Source of the DNA: an uncultured bacterium
GTDB lineage: Bacteria > Bacillota > Clostridia > Lachnospirales > Lachnospiraceae
Assembly: GCA_905214875.1 (NCBI GenBank)
Contig: CAJMNR010000044.1
Coordinates: forward strand, 1 to 28,251
Direction: 5' to 3'
Length of the DNA: 28,251 bases
Position numbers and translations under genes: made by a program. The notes under the pieces were generated by a model, which was not told the DNA's origin, searched no databases, and saw only the letters and a list, made by a program, of their open reading frames with translations. Every line of letters begins with the position of its first letter. Within the stretch, counting starts at the first letter, position 1. This document shows positions 8,068-15,812 of this stretch, piece by piece.

Positions 8068-8114
8068 AGGTAAAAGTAAAAGAGTTATTGCATCGTTTGG
8101 TGGTTCCACCATAG
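8064..8114 (+). CDS. Tiny ORF overlapping the DUF3846 stop (16 residues)
   Basis: ATG 8064 overlaps the DUF3846 stop in an ATGA junction and encodes a basic peptide ending LHRLVVPP. It could be a coupled small peptide, the relic of a lost gene, or chance. There is no independent support. Confidence 0.15.
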   Translation: MKVKVKELLHRLVVPP

Positions 8115-8149
8115 CATGACCTAGAGTAGTTTTTGAAAGGAGTTTGTTT

Positions 8150-8623
8150 ATGCAAGAAGAAGTGGAAAATCGAACTGTGACGCTTGTGATTAATACGACT
8201 AAGTTCAGTGGAAGAGTGTTAAAATCCGCAATTGCTAAGTTGCTTACAAAAATGAAGGAACGAAGGGAACGACCAGAAGAGATACCACGTGGAAGACAAA
8301 CCGTGAAGCAATTGGTTGGACAGAATCAAGGGGTATCAAACATTGAGATCACAGATAAGAATATCCAAGCTTTTGAACGGATTGCTAGAAAATATGGGGT
8401 AGATTATGCAGTAAAGAAAGATAGAACTCATAAACCAGTAAGATATCTAGTGTTTTTTAAGGCGAGGGATGCCGATGCGCTAACAGCAGCATTTCAAGAG
8501 TTTGCTAGTAAGAACCTTAAAAAGTCGGAAAGAGAATCTGTACTTAGGAAATTAAGCCACTTCAAGAAACTTGTGAAAAATACTGTGGTGAATCGAACTA
8601 GAAAGAAGGAGATCGAGCGATGA
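8150..8623 (+). CDS. PcfB-family conjugation accessory protein (DUF3801)
   Basis: 157 basic residues from ATG 8150. PcfB proteins accompany the VirD4 coupling protein and relaxase in Gram-positive conjugation systems; family knowledge places it at the relaxosome-channel interface. Recognised by the N-terminal segment NRTVTLVINTTKFSGRVLKS, the middle ITDKNIQAFERIARKYGVDY with YLVFFKARDADALTAAFQEF, and the lysine-rich end. An in-frame TTG at 8144 abuts the ribosome site GAAAGGAG, so ATG 8150 is the better start. The stop overlaps the start of virD4 (ATGA), indicating translational coupling. Confidence 0.82.
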   Translation: MQEEVENRTVTLVINTTKFSGRVLKSAIAKLLTKMKERRERPEEIPRGRQTVKQLVGQNQGVSNIEITDKNIQAFERIARKYGVDYAVKKDRTHKPVRYLVFFKARDADALTAAFQEFASKNLKKSERESVLRKLSHFKKLVKNTVVNRTRKKEIER

Positions 8624-9560
8624 TGAAGAAAAAGCTAATTCAAAATATTCCTTATCTCCTGATTGGATTATATGCAACAAAATTGATGCAGGCGTATCGG
8701 TTAGCACTTGGTACAGACTTTGCGACAAAGATGTTTCATATTGGGGAAGGGATAGCAGAGGCATTTGAAAGTCCTTTTCCTAGTTTCAATTTACAGGATT
8801 TCTTGTTTGGTATTATTTGCGGAGCGTTACTAAGACTTACAGTTTTTATAAAAGGTAAAAATGCAAAAAAGTACCGTAAGGATATCGAGTATGGGTCAGC
8901 CCGGTGGGGCAAAGGAATGGATATTAAGCCATTTGTTGATAATAAGCCAGATAATAACGTAATCCTTACACGTACCGAATCGCTTATTATGTCTAGTAGG
9001 CCTAAGCAACCGAAGTATGCGAGAAATAAAAATGTGCTTGTAATAGGTGGCTCAGGTTCAGGAAAGACAAGGTTTTGGTTAAAACCAAACTTGATGCAAT
9101 GTCATAGCTCTTATGTAGTGACAGATCCTAAAGGCACAGTACTTACTGAGTGTGGCAATATGTTACTTAGAGAAGGCTATAAGATTAAGGTGTTTAACAC
9201 CATTAATTTTAAGAAATCGATGCATTATAATCCGTTTGCCTATATTCATTCTGAAAAAGATATTTTAAAGATGGTAACGACATTAATTACTAATACAAAG
9301 GGGGATGGAAAAGCAGGGGATGAATTCTGGACGAAAGCAGAAACATTGCTATATACCGCACTTATCGGATACATTCATTATGAGGCACCAGAGGAAGAAC
9401 AGAACTTCTCTACACTGATTGAATTTATCAATGCAATGGAAGTAAGAGAAGACGATGAGGACTTTAAGAATCCCGTGGATTATATGTTTGAAGAACTAGA
9501 AGAAAAGAATCCAAATCATTTTGCAGTTCGTCAGTATAAGAAGTACAAACTAGCAGCGGG
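8620..9560 (+). pseudogene. VirD4/TraG-type coupling protein, N-terminal part (gene split by transposon)
   Basis: First 313 codons of a type IV secretion coupling ATPase that would pump relaxase-bound DNA to the channel. Two membrane segments (about residues 9-28 and 60-78) are followed by the ATPase domain with Walker A GGSGSGKT at 143-150 and VVTDPKGTVL. The native sequence stops at the GG dinucleotide 9559-9560 and the frame then runs 14 codons into the transposon to a stop at 9601-9603. Walker B lies in the other fragment (15813-16628), so this half cannot act as an ATPase alone. Joining the fragments at GG restores AAGKTAKS in frame and a 584-residue protein, the usual length. Confidence 0.9.
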
Positions 9561-9605
9561 TGTTATAACCTATAAGCGTCTTCTTATGATGTTTATAGGT
9601 TAGAA

Positions 9606-9621
9606 TATCTGCTAGCAGATA
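9606..9621. repeat. Perfect 16-bp palindrome near the left transposon end
   Basis: TATCTGCTAGCAGATA lies 46 bp inside the left crossover point and before the recombinase. It could be a binding site for the recombinase or a directionality factor; this is inferred from position only. Confidence 0.45.
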
Positions 9622-9643
9622 GAAATAGCCATTTTTACGTAGG

Positions 9644-9672
9644 GAATGAGAAGATGTACTCATTCTTTTTTT
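9644..9672 (+). terminator. Terminator ahead of the recombinase gene
   Basis: GAATGAG (9644-9650) and CTCATTC (9659-9665) form a 7-bp perfect stem, followed by seven T. It would stop transcription entering from the disrupted virD4 operon. Confidence 0.8.
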
Positions 9673-9697
9673 GTTGAGAAGGCAGAAAGGAGTTTGG

Positions 9698-11560
9698 ATG
9701 AAACCAAATAATAATTTGACAGTAGCACTTTATGAAAGACTATCTCATGATGATGAGCAACAAGGGGAATCATTCAGTATTTCCAACCAGAAACTATTGT
9801 TGGAAACCTATGCAAGAGAGCATGGAATGAATAACTACAAGCATTTCTTTGATGATGGTATTTCGGGAACAAGATTTGACCGCCCTGGCTTTATGGCAAT
9901 GATGAATGGAATCAAAGATGGAGAGATTGGAACTGTCATTGTGAAGGATATGAGCCGACTTGGAAGAGATTATCTGATGGTTGGTCAGATTCAGGAAATG
10001 CTTAGACAGAAAAATGTCCGATTGATTGCTATCAATGATAACCACGATAGTATTCATGGGGATGATGATTTATTGCCATTCAAAAATATCATGAATGAAT
10101 GGTATGCCAAAGATACAAGCAAGAAGATTCGTTCCACATTTCAAGCCAAAGGAAAAGCAGGAAAACATGTTGCCAGTTCCCCAGTTTATGGATATATCAA
10201 AAATCCAGAGAACAAAGAGGAATGGATTGTTGACCAAGAAGCTGCTGAGGTAGTAAAGAGAATTTATCGCAGGACAGTTGAGGGTGCAGGACCTTATCAG
10301 ATAGCAAGAGAACTTGAAGCTGATAAGATTGATATTCCTGCCGTCCATCTTCAAAAATTAGGTTTTGGATTACATCAGAAAGTCAAATTTGATGAACCTT
10401 ATCATTGGTGGGGTTCAACAGTGACACACCTTCTTGATAAAAGAGAATATCTTGGTCACACAGTTAATTTTAAGACTAGAAAGCACTTCAAGGACAAGAA
10501 AAGTCATTATGTGGATGAAAGTGAGTGGTTGATATTTGAGAACACTCATGAGCCGATAATTGACGAGGAAACTTGGAATATCGTTCATAGAATTCGTGGT
10601 AACTGTAAAAGATACCCAAACGGATGGGGTGAAGTCAATCCACTTACTGGGATTGTTGTATGTGCCGATTGTGGCAGACCTATGCACCAACATAGGACGA
10701 GCAATGGAAAAAGGGAGTGCAACTATGTATGTGCGAACTACTCAAAGTCACCGGTTGGAACTGTTTGCCCTACTGGTCATAGGGTAAAAGGTGAAGCAGT
10801 TCTTGAACTTGTAAAACAGACCCTTAGAGATATTCGAGCATACGTAGACATTGACGAAGAAGGTTTTTTGAAGGAAATGGAGAAGGGTGTAGAGGATGAA
10901 CATAGGGATGAAATCATCCTTGCCCAGAGAAAGATAGATAGTAATAACAAGCGGTTAGGTGAGATTGAAAGCCTATTTTGCAGAATGTATGAGGATAACA
11001 TACTGGGAAAACTTCCAGACAGCAGATACGAAGCACTTTCAAAACAATATGACGCCGAGCAGGAAAGGTTAAGGCACGAAATCTGCGAAATCGAGAAGAC
11101 ACTTGCAGGATTCCATACAGAAACAAAAGACGGAAAGAAATTCCTAAACATCATCAAAAAATATGATAATTTTGATGAACTGACACCTTATATGCTGAAT
11201 GAACTGGTTGAAAAGATTGCGGTTCATGAGAGGGATAGAAAGGGAAGCAGAGATACGACACAGAAGATTGATATTTATTTCAGTTTTATCGGTTGTTATC
11301 TGCCACCACAAGAAGAACCCGATCCAGAGGAGCAGGCAAGACTTGCAGAGGAACTTGCAAAGAGGGAAGAATGGAAAGACAAGTGCCACCAACGTTATCT
11401 GAAATACCGTAAAAGTGGCAAATATAAAGCCTATGAGAAGAGTTATGAAGGACGTCGAAGGGCACTAATGGCAGAGAAAAAAGCAAATAATCCCAATCCT
11501 TATGGTATCAGTATTGCGGAATACCGAGAGCAGATTGGAGAACCAAAAGTTGCAAAATAA
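9698..11560 (+). CDS. Large serine recombinase (TnpX/TndX family)
   Basis: Excises and integrates the transposon by two-base staggered cuts through a phosphoserine link. 620 residues from ATG 9698 (AGAAAGGAG upstream); the frame extends 27 bases further 5' but without a better start. The resolvase domain (about 8-155) has the catalytic serine Ser16 in ALYERLSHDD and the arginines in DMSRLGRDYL (81-93). The recombinase domain follows (about 165-300), then a zinc ribbon with C322, C325, C341/C345 and C357, a coiled coil around 395-470 and a C-terminal DUF4368-like region. It is complete, with all key residues present, so the element may still be mobile. Confidence 0.92.
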   Translation: MKPNNNLTVALYERLSHDDEQQGESFSISNQKLLLETYAREHGMNNYKHFFDDGISGTRFDRPGFMAMMNGIKDGEIGTVIVKDMSRLGRDYLMVGQIQEMLRQKNVRLIAINDNHDSIHGDDDLLPFKNIMNEWYAKDTSKKIRSTFQAKGKAGKHVASSPVYGYIKNPENKEEWIVDQEAAEVVKRIYRRTVEGAGPYQIARELEADKIDIPAVHLQKLGFGLHQKVKFDEPYHWWGSTVTHLLDKREYLGHTVNFKTRKHFKDKKSHYVDESEWLIFENTHEPIIDEETWNIVHRIRGNCKRYPNGWGEVNPLTGIVVCADCGRPMHQHRTSNGKRECNYVCANYSKSPVGTVCPTGHRVKGEAVLELVKQTLRDIRAYVDIDEEGFLKEMEKGVEDEHRDEIILAQRKIDSNNKRLGEIESLFCRMYEDNILGKLPDSRYEALSKQYDAEQERLRHEICEIEKTLAGFHTETKDGKKFLNIIKKYDNFDELTPYMLNELVEKIAVHERDRKGSRDTTQKIDIYFSFIGCYLPPQEEPDPEEQARLAEELAKREEWKDKCHQRYLKYRKSGKYKAYEKSYEGRRRALMAEKKANNPNPYGISIAEYREQIGEPKVAK

Positions 11561-11673
11561 ACCATTCGTTAATTATTGTGCAACTAAATTATAAGAAAGT
11601 AGAGTGAAGGAAATTATCACATAACAGAATACAGACTTGATTCATTCGGTATTTATCGGATGAACTAAACAAG

Positions 11674-11727
11674 AAAAGACATCAGAGAGAGTCATTTGAA
11701 CAAGTGATTTTCTTTGATGTCTTTTTG
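11674..11727 (+). terminator. Terminator after the recombinase gene
   Basis: AAAAGACATCA (11674-11684) pairs with TGATGTCTTTT (11715-11725), with further T and inner GTCA/TGA complementarity. It lies 114 bases after the stop codon. Confidence 0.75.
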
Positions 11728-11772
11728 CGTAGAAATGATTGGTCAGTACTGTAAAAAGTACAGCCGATTTTG

Positions 11773-11891
11773 TTTTCTTCCTTTCCTGCCTTCCCTTTTC
11801 TTCTCTTTCTTCCTTCTTCCCCCTTAGAAAGAAAAGCAGAAAAAGAAAAAGAAAGAACCAAAGAAAAATAAAAAGAATAAAAGAAAGATAT
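11773..11891 (+). promoter_or_regulatory. Homopyrimidine tract followed by homopurine tract, upstream of the 198-residue gene
   Basis: 11773-11825 is all C/T except one G; 11826-11891 is almost all A/G. The order is kept in copy B (23209-23325). Between this and the gene, GGGTT-TACG-AACCC (11944-11957) is a small hairpin just before the ribosome site AAAGGAG. Role unknown: strand-switched Y/R tracts can form triplex or unwound DNA, or a long imperfect RNA hairpin. No gene lies between 11561 and 11973. Confidence 0.6.
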
Positions 11892-11973
11892 ACCTCTATT
11901 AACTAACTATCATATCTTATCCCATCCATCCTATCCATCATTCGGGTTTACGAACCCACGAAAGGAGCTAGAA

Positions 11974-12570
11974 ATGCAGGAAAATCTAATAAAAACAATA
12001 CTTGGTTTTTATGACCAGAATGGAGAATTTCAGAAGAATGACAGATACCAGAGTGTTTATACAAAATCAGATGATAACTCACATTGGTTAGTGGCAATTC
12101 CACACGATAACAATCGTCTTGAAATACACCAGACAGATGAACATGGAGTGATTATTACCAGAGATACCTATGAGAGCAAAGGCAATACAGTATCGTGCTT
12201 AAGCGTTGAGAGATTGCAGGAAGATAGCAGGAGTATGGTTGGTTTTTCAGCTGATGAAATAAATCTGATTTATCAGTTTGGAGAAAATGGAAAAACTGGA
12301 ACACTTGCAATGCTGAATGAACTGTTATCAAGGACCAAAGATACAGATACAAGCAGAATTGTTAGCCTGACAATAGACAAGCTATCTTCTCTATCGCCAG
12401 AAGTATGTTCTATGCTGATTTCATCCGTTAAGTGTCGTAAGGTTTATGAGCGTGACCATTCCATCAGAGAAAGACTTGCCAAAGCAAAGGAACAAACAAA
12501 GCAATCGAGAACTGATGAACAGAAAATCAATAGAGAACACAATGTGAAAAGAGGTGGGCAGATACGATGA
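11974..12570 (+). CDS. Conserved transposon protein of unknown function (copy A)
   Basis: 198 residues, not recognised with a named family. The first half is rich in Asp, Asn and aromatic residues (SHWLVAIPHDNNRLEIHQTD) and looks like beta structure. The middle (IYQFGENGKTGTLAMLNELL) is helical, and the C-terminus from about 165 is a basic, Gln/Lys-rich tail. ATG 11974 follows AAAGGAG. The stop overlaps the next gene (CGATGA), so the pair is co-translated. A second, nearly identical copy at 23408-24016 shows the gene travels with this type of element. A mobilisation or maintenance accessory role is inferred only from the company it keeps. Confidence 0.75.
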   Translation: MQENLIKTILGFYDQNGEFQKNDRYQSVYTKSDDNSHWLVAIPHDNNRLEIHQTDEHGVIITRDTYESKGNTVSCLSVERLQEDSRSMVGFSADEINLIYQFGENGKTGTLAMLNELLSRTKDTDTSRIVSLTIDKLSSLSPEVCSMLISSVKCRKVYERDHSIRERLAKAKEQTKQSRTDEQKINREHNVKRGGQIR

Positions 12571-12839
12571 ATCTTACTAAGTATGAGCAGGAAACAATTA
12601 TTAATTTCAATGCAGGAGAAAAAAATGCTACAGTTTTTACTTTAGATTCTACTGTTATGAGGCAATTAGATTCATTAGTTAATGAATATCCAGATACTTT
12701 CCGTTGCATAAAGGAAACAGATATTTCAAAGACCTACGAAATGGCAAAAACATCCATTACTTATCGTAAGCCTAGAAAGCTATCTGATGAACAAAGAGAG
12801 CAGGCAAGACAACGAATGAAGAAAATCAATCATCAGTAA
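12567..12839 (+). CDS. Small conserved mobile-element protein (copy A)
   Basis: 90 residues starting at ATG 12567, overlapping the preceding stop by four bases. The pattern NLTKYEQETIINFNAGEKNA, followed by a TFRCIKETD stretch and ending RKPRKLSDEQREQARQRMKK, recurs in small proteins of Clostridia phages and ICEs. No catalytic or metal-binding motif is visible. The C-terminus is basic and may contact nucleic acid. Copy B (24013-24285) is broken by indels. Confidence 0.7.
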   Translation: MNLTKYEQETIINFNAGEKNATVFTLDSTVMRQLDSLVNEYPDTFRCIKETDISKTYEMAKTSITYRKPRKLSDEQREQARQRMKKINHQ

Positions 12840-12957
12840 AAATGCTGATATTGAATGAATTTTTATACAAATTTGTGTTATTCTGTGATATAGTTAAGGT
12901 CAGAAAAAATTTGGAATTTTTGAATTTGACAAATTTGAATTTGTAGGAGGTAAAAAA

Positions 12958-13182
12958 ATGAAGTGTCCGTTTTGTGAAAAGGAAATGAAAAAAGGTGTTA
13001 TGTCTGGTGATGGCAGAAGTAAAATATTTTGGGAACCTCAAAATGAAAAGCTTGGTGTAATGGATAAGTTAGTTGGAAAGGGTATGATTGAAGCAGATTA
13101 TTCCTTGGGTAAATTTAAAATACAAGCAGATTATTGCGATTGCTGCAAGAAAATGATATTTAGAACAAATATATCTAATTAA
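12958..13182 (+). CDS. DUF6487-like small zinc-ribbon protein
   Basis: 74 residues with two Cys pairs: CPFC at 3-6 and CDCCKK at about 61-66, spaced as in a zinc ribbon. The pattern MKCPFCEKEMKKG...GDGRSKIFWEP...YCDCCKK fits PF20097 (DUF6487), an uncharacterised family. RBS TAGGAGGT is seven bases before ATG 12958. The same short leader sequence precedes the unrelated broken gene at 24608, so the genes after the duplicated segment look swappable. Confidence 0.75.
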   Translation: MKCPFCEKEMKKGVMSGDGRSKIFWEPQNEKLGVMDKLVGKGMIEADYSLGKFKIQADYCDCCKKMIFRTNISN

Positions 13183-13356
13183 GAAAACTCAGTCTTACGG
13201 AGAAATTGTAAGGAACAGAAACTTCCAGTTTGACGAAGCTTCAAATTTCAATATGGCAAGATAATAGTAGACAGAAAACTTGATATTTAGCATTCACTAC
13301 GAACTAATGTTGTGAATGAAAATTTATGAAAAAACTGAATACAGAATTGATGATAG
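13183..13356. other. Non-coding gap before the mobilisation genes
   Basis: AT-rich, with no reading frame supported by a start and ribosome site. Nothing beyond the terminator starting at 13357 is apparent. Confidence 0.4.
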
Positions 13357-13390
13357 AAAAGCATTTAGGTTATTCCTAGGTGCTTTTTTG
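13357..13390 (+). terminator. Terminator before the DUF3847-like gene
   Basis: AAAAGCATTTAGG (13357-13369) pairs with CCTAGGTGCTTTT (13375-13387) over 13 bp with two G-U pairs and a 5-base loop, followed by T. Confidence 0.85.
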
Positions 13391-13422
13391 CTATAAAAAA
13401 TAAAAAGAAAGGAAGAACTATA

Positions 13423-13710
13423 ATGAATCAAAATGAGACAAAATCAGCAGAAATTTTGAAAGCAGAAAGACAAGTTGAGCAGGCAAAAGCAAGGCTTGCA
13501 GAAGTAAAGAGAAAGGAGTCAGCAAAGAAAAGGTCAGAGGAAAACAAACATAAGTACATGATGGGGGGAATCGTTCATAAGTATTTCCCAGAGTGCTATG
13601 GTTTTGATGAACAAGAATTGAACCGTATTCTTGCAGCTGCTATCAAGTCCGAGCAATGCCAAAGAATTATTGAAATTGTTAAGAAAGAACGGACAAGTCA
13701 AAGTGAATAA
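13423..13710 (+). CDS. DUF3847-like mobilisation accessory protein
   Basis: 95 residues. The first ~45 form a highly charged coiled coil (AERQVEQAKARLAEVKRKES). The C-terminal half (MGGIVHKYFPECYGFDEQEL) resembles DUF3847 and MobC-like proteins that sit just upstream of MobA/MobL relaxases. It is expected to help load the relaxase at oriT; this is inferred from family and position. AAAGAAAGGAAG precedes ATG 13423. The hairpin cluster starts 30 bases after its stop. Confidence 0.7.
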   Translation: MNQNETKSAEILKAERQVEQAKARLAEVKRKESAKKRSEENKHKYMMGGIVHKYFPECYGFDEQELNRILAAAIKSEQCQRIIEIVKKERTSQSE

Positions 13711-13738
13711 CACAAGTGCCGACCAGTGCACATCCTTT

Positions 13739-13921
13739 CACCGAGATTTTCTCGGTGCGCACAGATATACCACCGAAGGTGGTATGTGCGCTCTTCGAGG
13801 CCCATTGCATGGAGCAGAATGTCTGACGGTGTCAGCCATAAGGGGAAATAATCTTTCCCCTTCGCTTCGCTACCCTTTTATGTACTTTGCGTATAATGAA
13901 GGTCTAAAGAGCAGACCTTCA
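13739..13921 (+). other. Candidate origin of transfer (oriT): five consecutive hairpins
   Basis: Between the DUF3847-like gene and the relaxase: (1) CACCGAGA-TTT-TCTCGGTG, 13739-13757; (2) GCGCACA (13757-13763), then TACCACC-GAA-GGTGGTA (13768-13784), then TGTGCGC (13785-13791), a 14-bp stem with a 4-base bulge; (3) CTGAC-GGT-GTCAG, 13823-13835; (4) AAGGGGAAA-TAATC-TTTCCCCTT, 13840-13862; (5) TGAAGGTCT-N7-AGACCTTCA, 13897-13921. Relaxase genes of this type commonly adjoin their oriT, and inverted repeats beside the nick are typical. The nick site itself cannot be named. A frame crossing this region (13631-13987) is not a credible gene. Confidence 0.6.
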
Positions 13922-13976
13922 TCATCCACAAAGTCATATCTTAATCGCAATCATTTACAGAAAGAGAGGTGGTTGC

Positions 13977-15569
13977 TTGGCAATTAAGAATATCAGTACA
14001 AGAGCACAGATTTGTGGCAGGAGTTCAAAGTGCCATGGAGGTCATTCAGCTGTAGAACAATCATCCTATATCAGCAGGGAGAAAATGTATAATGAATATG
14101 ATGGCAAAACTTATTATCCAAAATATAGTGAAGATTTGGTACATACAGAGGTTATGCTACCAGAGAATGCACCAAAGGAATATGAAGACGCTAGTGTATT
14201 ATGGAATTCAGTAGAAATGATAGAAAAGAGTTCTAACGCACAGCTTGCCAGAACCTATAAAGTGGAATTGCCGAATGAATGGAGTTATGAACTTGCAACA
14301 GAAGTCATGCGAGATTATGTGAAAAGGAATTTTGTAGATTTGGGTATGTGTGCCCAGTTTGCTATTCATGATTCTGAGAATGAAAAAACAGGGCAGAGAA
14401 ATCTGCATTGTCATATCTTGCTTACCATGAGAAGCATTGATGAAAATGGAAAATGGATGGCAAAACAGAAAAAGGTTTATTTAACTGACGAAAACGGAGA
14501 ACGAATTCCTATCATAGACAAAAAGACTGGAGAGCAGAAAGTAGATAAGCAAAACCGAAAACAATGGAAATGCAAAACGATAGATACGAATGATTGGAAC
14601 AGTAGGGATAATGCGAAAAAATGGCGAAAGGATATTACTGATACCATCAATTCTGTTAATCAGAAAATGGGTATGACAGAGAATTTTTGGGAATATCGTT
14701 CTTTCAAAGAGCAGGGACTTGATATTATTCCAGAGATTCATTTGGGAGAGAAAGCAAGTGCATTGGAAAAAGTAGGTATTCAATCCATACGAGGAAATAT
14801 CAACAGAGAGATTAGAAAACAGAATGCGATTATCATGCAGGCTAAAGCAACTTACACACAAGCAAAGAAATCACTTGCCAGTGCTAAATTATTTTCTGCA
14901 ATGGCAATCAGAAAAGCTAAGAATGAAATCATTGATATGATTCAAGAGGTATCTAAGCGAAATCATGATAGATTGAAGCTACCGGTGATAGGAACAAAGT
15001 ATTTGCGACAAGTAACAGATAGAGCAACATTACAGAGCAGAGAGAGAATGGAACAGTTTGTTCATGAGCATGAACTTACATCATTTGATACTCTGAAAGA
15101 ATTCAAGATAACTAACGAGCAGAAATACAACAAAATGCAGACACAGAGGGAATCTGTATCTGATAGGATTCAGTATTTAGAAGCTTTGCTTTATTTGTAT
15201 GAATCTTATGAGCCATTTATTCAATACCATAAGGAGCAATGGGAACTGAAAGGATTTGCTAGAAAGAAGTATGAAAGAAATCATATCTATGAATTGGAAT
15301 CTTATGATTTATACAGAAACAAAATAAAGCAAAGTATTATTGAGCCAGACAAGAAGATTACCCCGAAAGCATGGAAAAAGGAACTTGCTCAACTGGAAAA
15401 GAAACTTGATGAAATCAGAGAACCATTTGGAGAAATAATCGTTAATCTATCCAGTATCGAACTACTGGAATACAACAAAAAGGAACTTGGAAGAATGATG
15501 GAAAATGAGAAACACCAGAAAGAATTATCCATCAATCAATCCAGAAAGAAAACTGAACAGTCATTGTAA
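13977..15569 (+). CDS. MobA/MobL-family relaxase
   Basis: Nicks one strand at oriT and pilots it into a recipient through another element's channel. 530 residues. The N-terminal relaxase domain (about 1-260) holds the three-histidine metal motif: His131 in FAIHDSENEKTGQRN, then His144 and His146 in LHCHILLTMR. Tyrosines suitable for DNA linkage are in SSYISREKMYNEY (29-41). The C-terminal half is long, charged and coiled-coil-like. It starts at TTG 13977, with GAGAGGTGG upstream. The terminator starting at 15576 lies just after the stop. Confidence 0.9.
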   Translation: MAIKNISTRAQICGRSSKCHGGHSAVEQSSYISREKMYNEYDGKTYYPKYSEDLVHTEVMLPENAPKEYEDASVLWNSVEMIEKSSNAQLARTYKVELPNEWSYELATEVMRDYVKRNFVDLGMCAQFAIHDSENEKTGQRNLHCHILLTMRSIDENGKWMAKQKKVYLTDENGERIPIIDKKTGEQKVDKQNRKQWKCKTIDTNDWNSRDNAKKWRKDITDTINSVNQKMGMTENFWEYRSFKEQGLDIIPEIHLGEKASALEKVGIQSIRGNINREIRKQNAIIMQAKATYTQAKKSLASAKLFSAMAIRKAKNEIIDMIQEVSKRNHDRLKLPVIGTKYLRQVTDRATLQSRERMEQFVHEHELTSFDTLKEFKITNEQKYNKMQTQRESVSDRIQYLEALLYLYESYEPFIQYHKEQWELKGFARKKYERNHIYELESYDLYRNKIKQSIIEPDKKITPKAWKKELAQLEKKLDEIREPFGEIIVNLSSIELLEYNKKELGRMMENEKHQKELSINQSRKKTEQSL

Positions 15570-15575
15570 TTATTG

Positions 15576-15611
15576 GGTGGAGTGCAATCCAGATATTGCC
15601 CCACCTTTTTT
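15576..15611 (+). terminator. Terminator after the relaxase gene
   Basis: GGTGG and CCACC flank an inner GCAAT-CCAGAT-ATTGC stem, followed by seven T. Confidence 0.75.
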
Positions 15612-15627
15612 AGTGGAGGAGAACAGA

Positions 15628-15789
15628 ATGAACAAAGATAAAATGATAACAGAACAGAGAATTGCTAGAAAAATCGGTGGAATTACATACCTTGTTGGGG
15701 TTCACTTCAACGAAGAAGCAACAGAAACAGTAGGCGAAAAGCTGAAAAGAATGATGAAAACCGAGTGTGAAGGAGCGAAATGTGTATAA
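15628..15789 (+). CDS. TnpW-family transposon protein
   Basis: 53 residues from ATG 15628, preceded by GTGGAGGAG. The pattern MITEQRIARKIGGITYLVGV followed by HFNEEATETVGEKLKRM fits the short TnpW proteins of Tn4451-like elements, whose function is unknown. It is the last gene before the right transposon end, 25 bases inside the crossover. A longer frame (from 15505) overlaps the relaxase and lacks a ribosome site. Confidence 0.8.
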   Translation: MNKDKMITEQRIARKIGGITYLVGVHFNEEATETVGEKLKRMMKTECEGAKCV

Positions 15790-15812
15790 GAAGACCTTGA
15801 CAAGTGGTTGCA

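Larger units (their letters stand above)
11771..12926 (+). repeat. Copy A of a 1.16-kb segment duplicated at 23201-24373
   Basis: The two segments match closely from the pyrimidine tract through two small genes to the AT-rich region ending GAATTTTTGAATT. Copy A has both reading frames intact; copy B carries a 12-base insertion in the first gene and two indels in the second. Sequences diverge completely outside. Copy A sits within the transposon, so copy B is probably the relic of a related element. Confidence 0.9.

Noticed and set aside
10560..11486. Frames on both strands within the recombinase gene
   Set aside because: Shadows of an intact 620-residue recombinase.
11773..11891. CRISPR-like or tandem repeat array
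   Set aside because: The tract is low complexity without regular repeat and spacer units. No CRISPR array was seen anywhere.
13631..13987. 118-residue frame over the hairpin cluster
   Set aside because: Starts within the DUF3847-like gene; its sequence is the translation of palindromes. oriT is the better reading.
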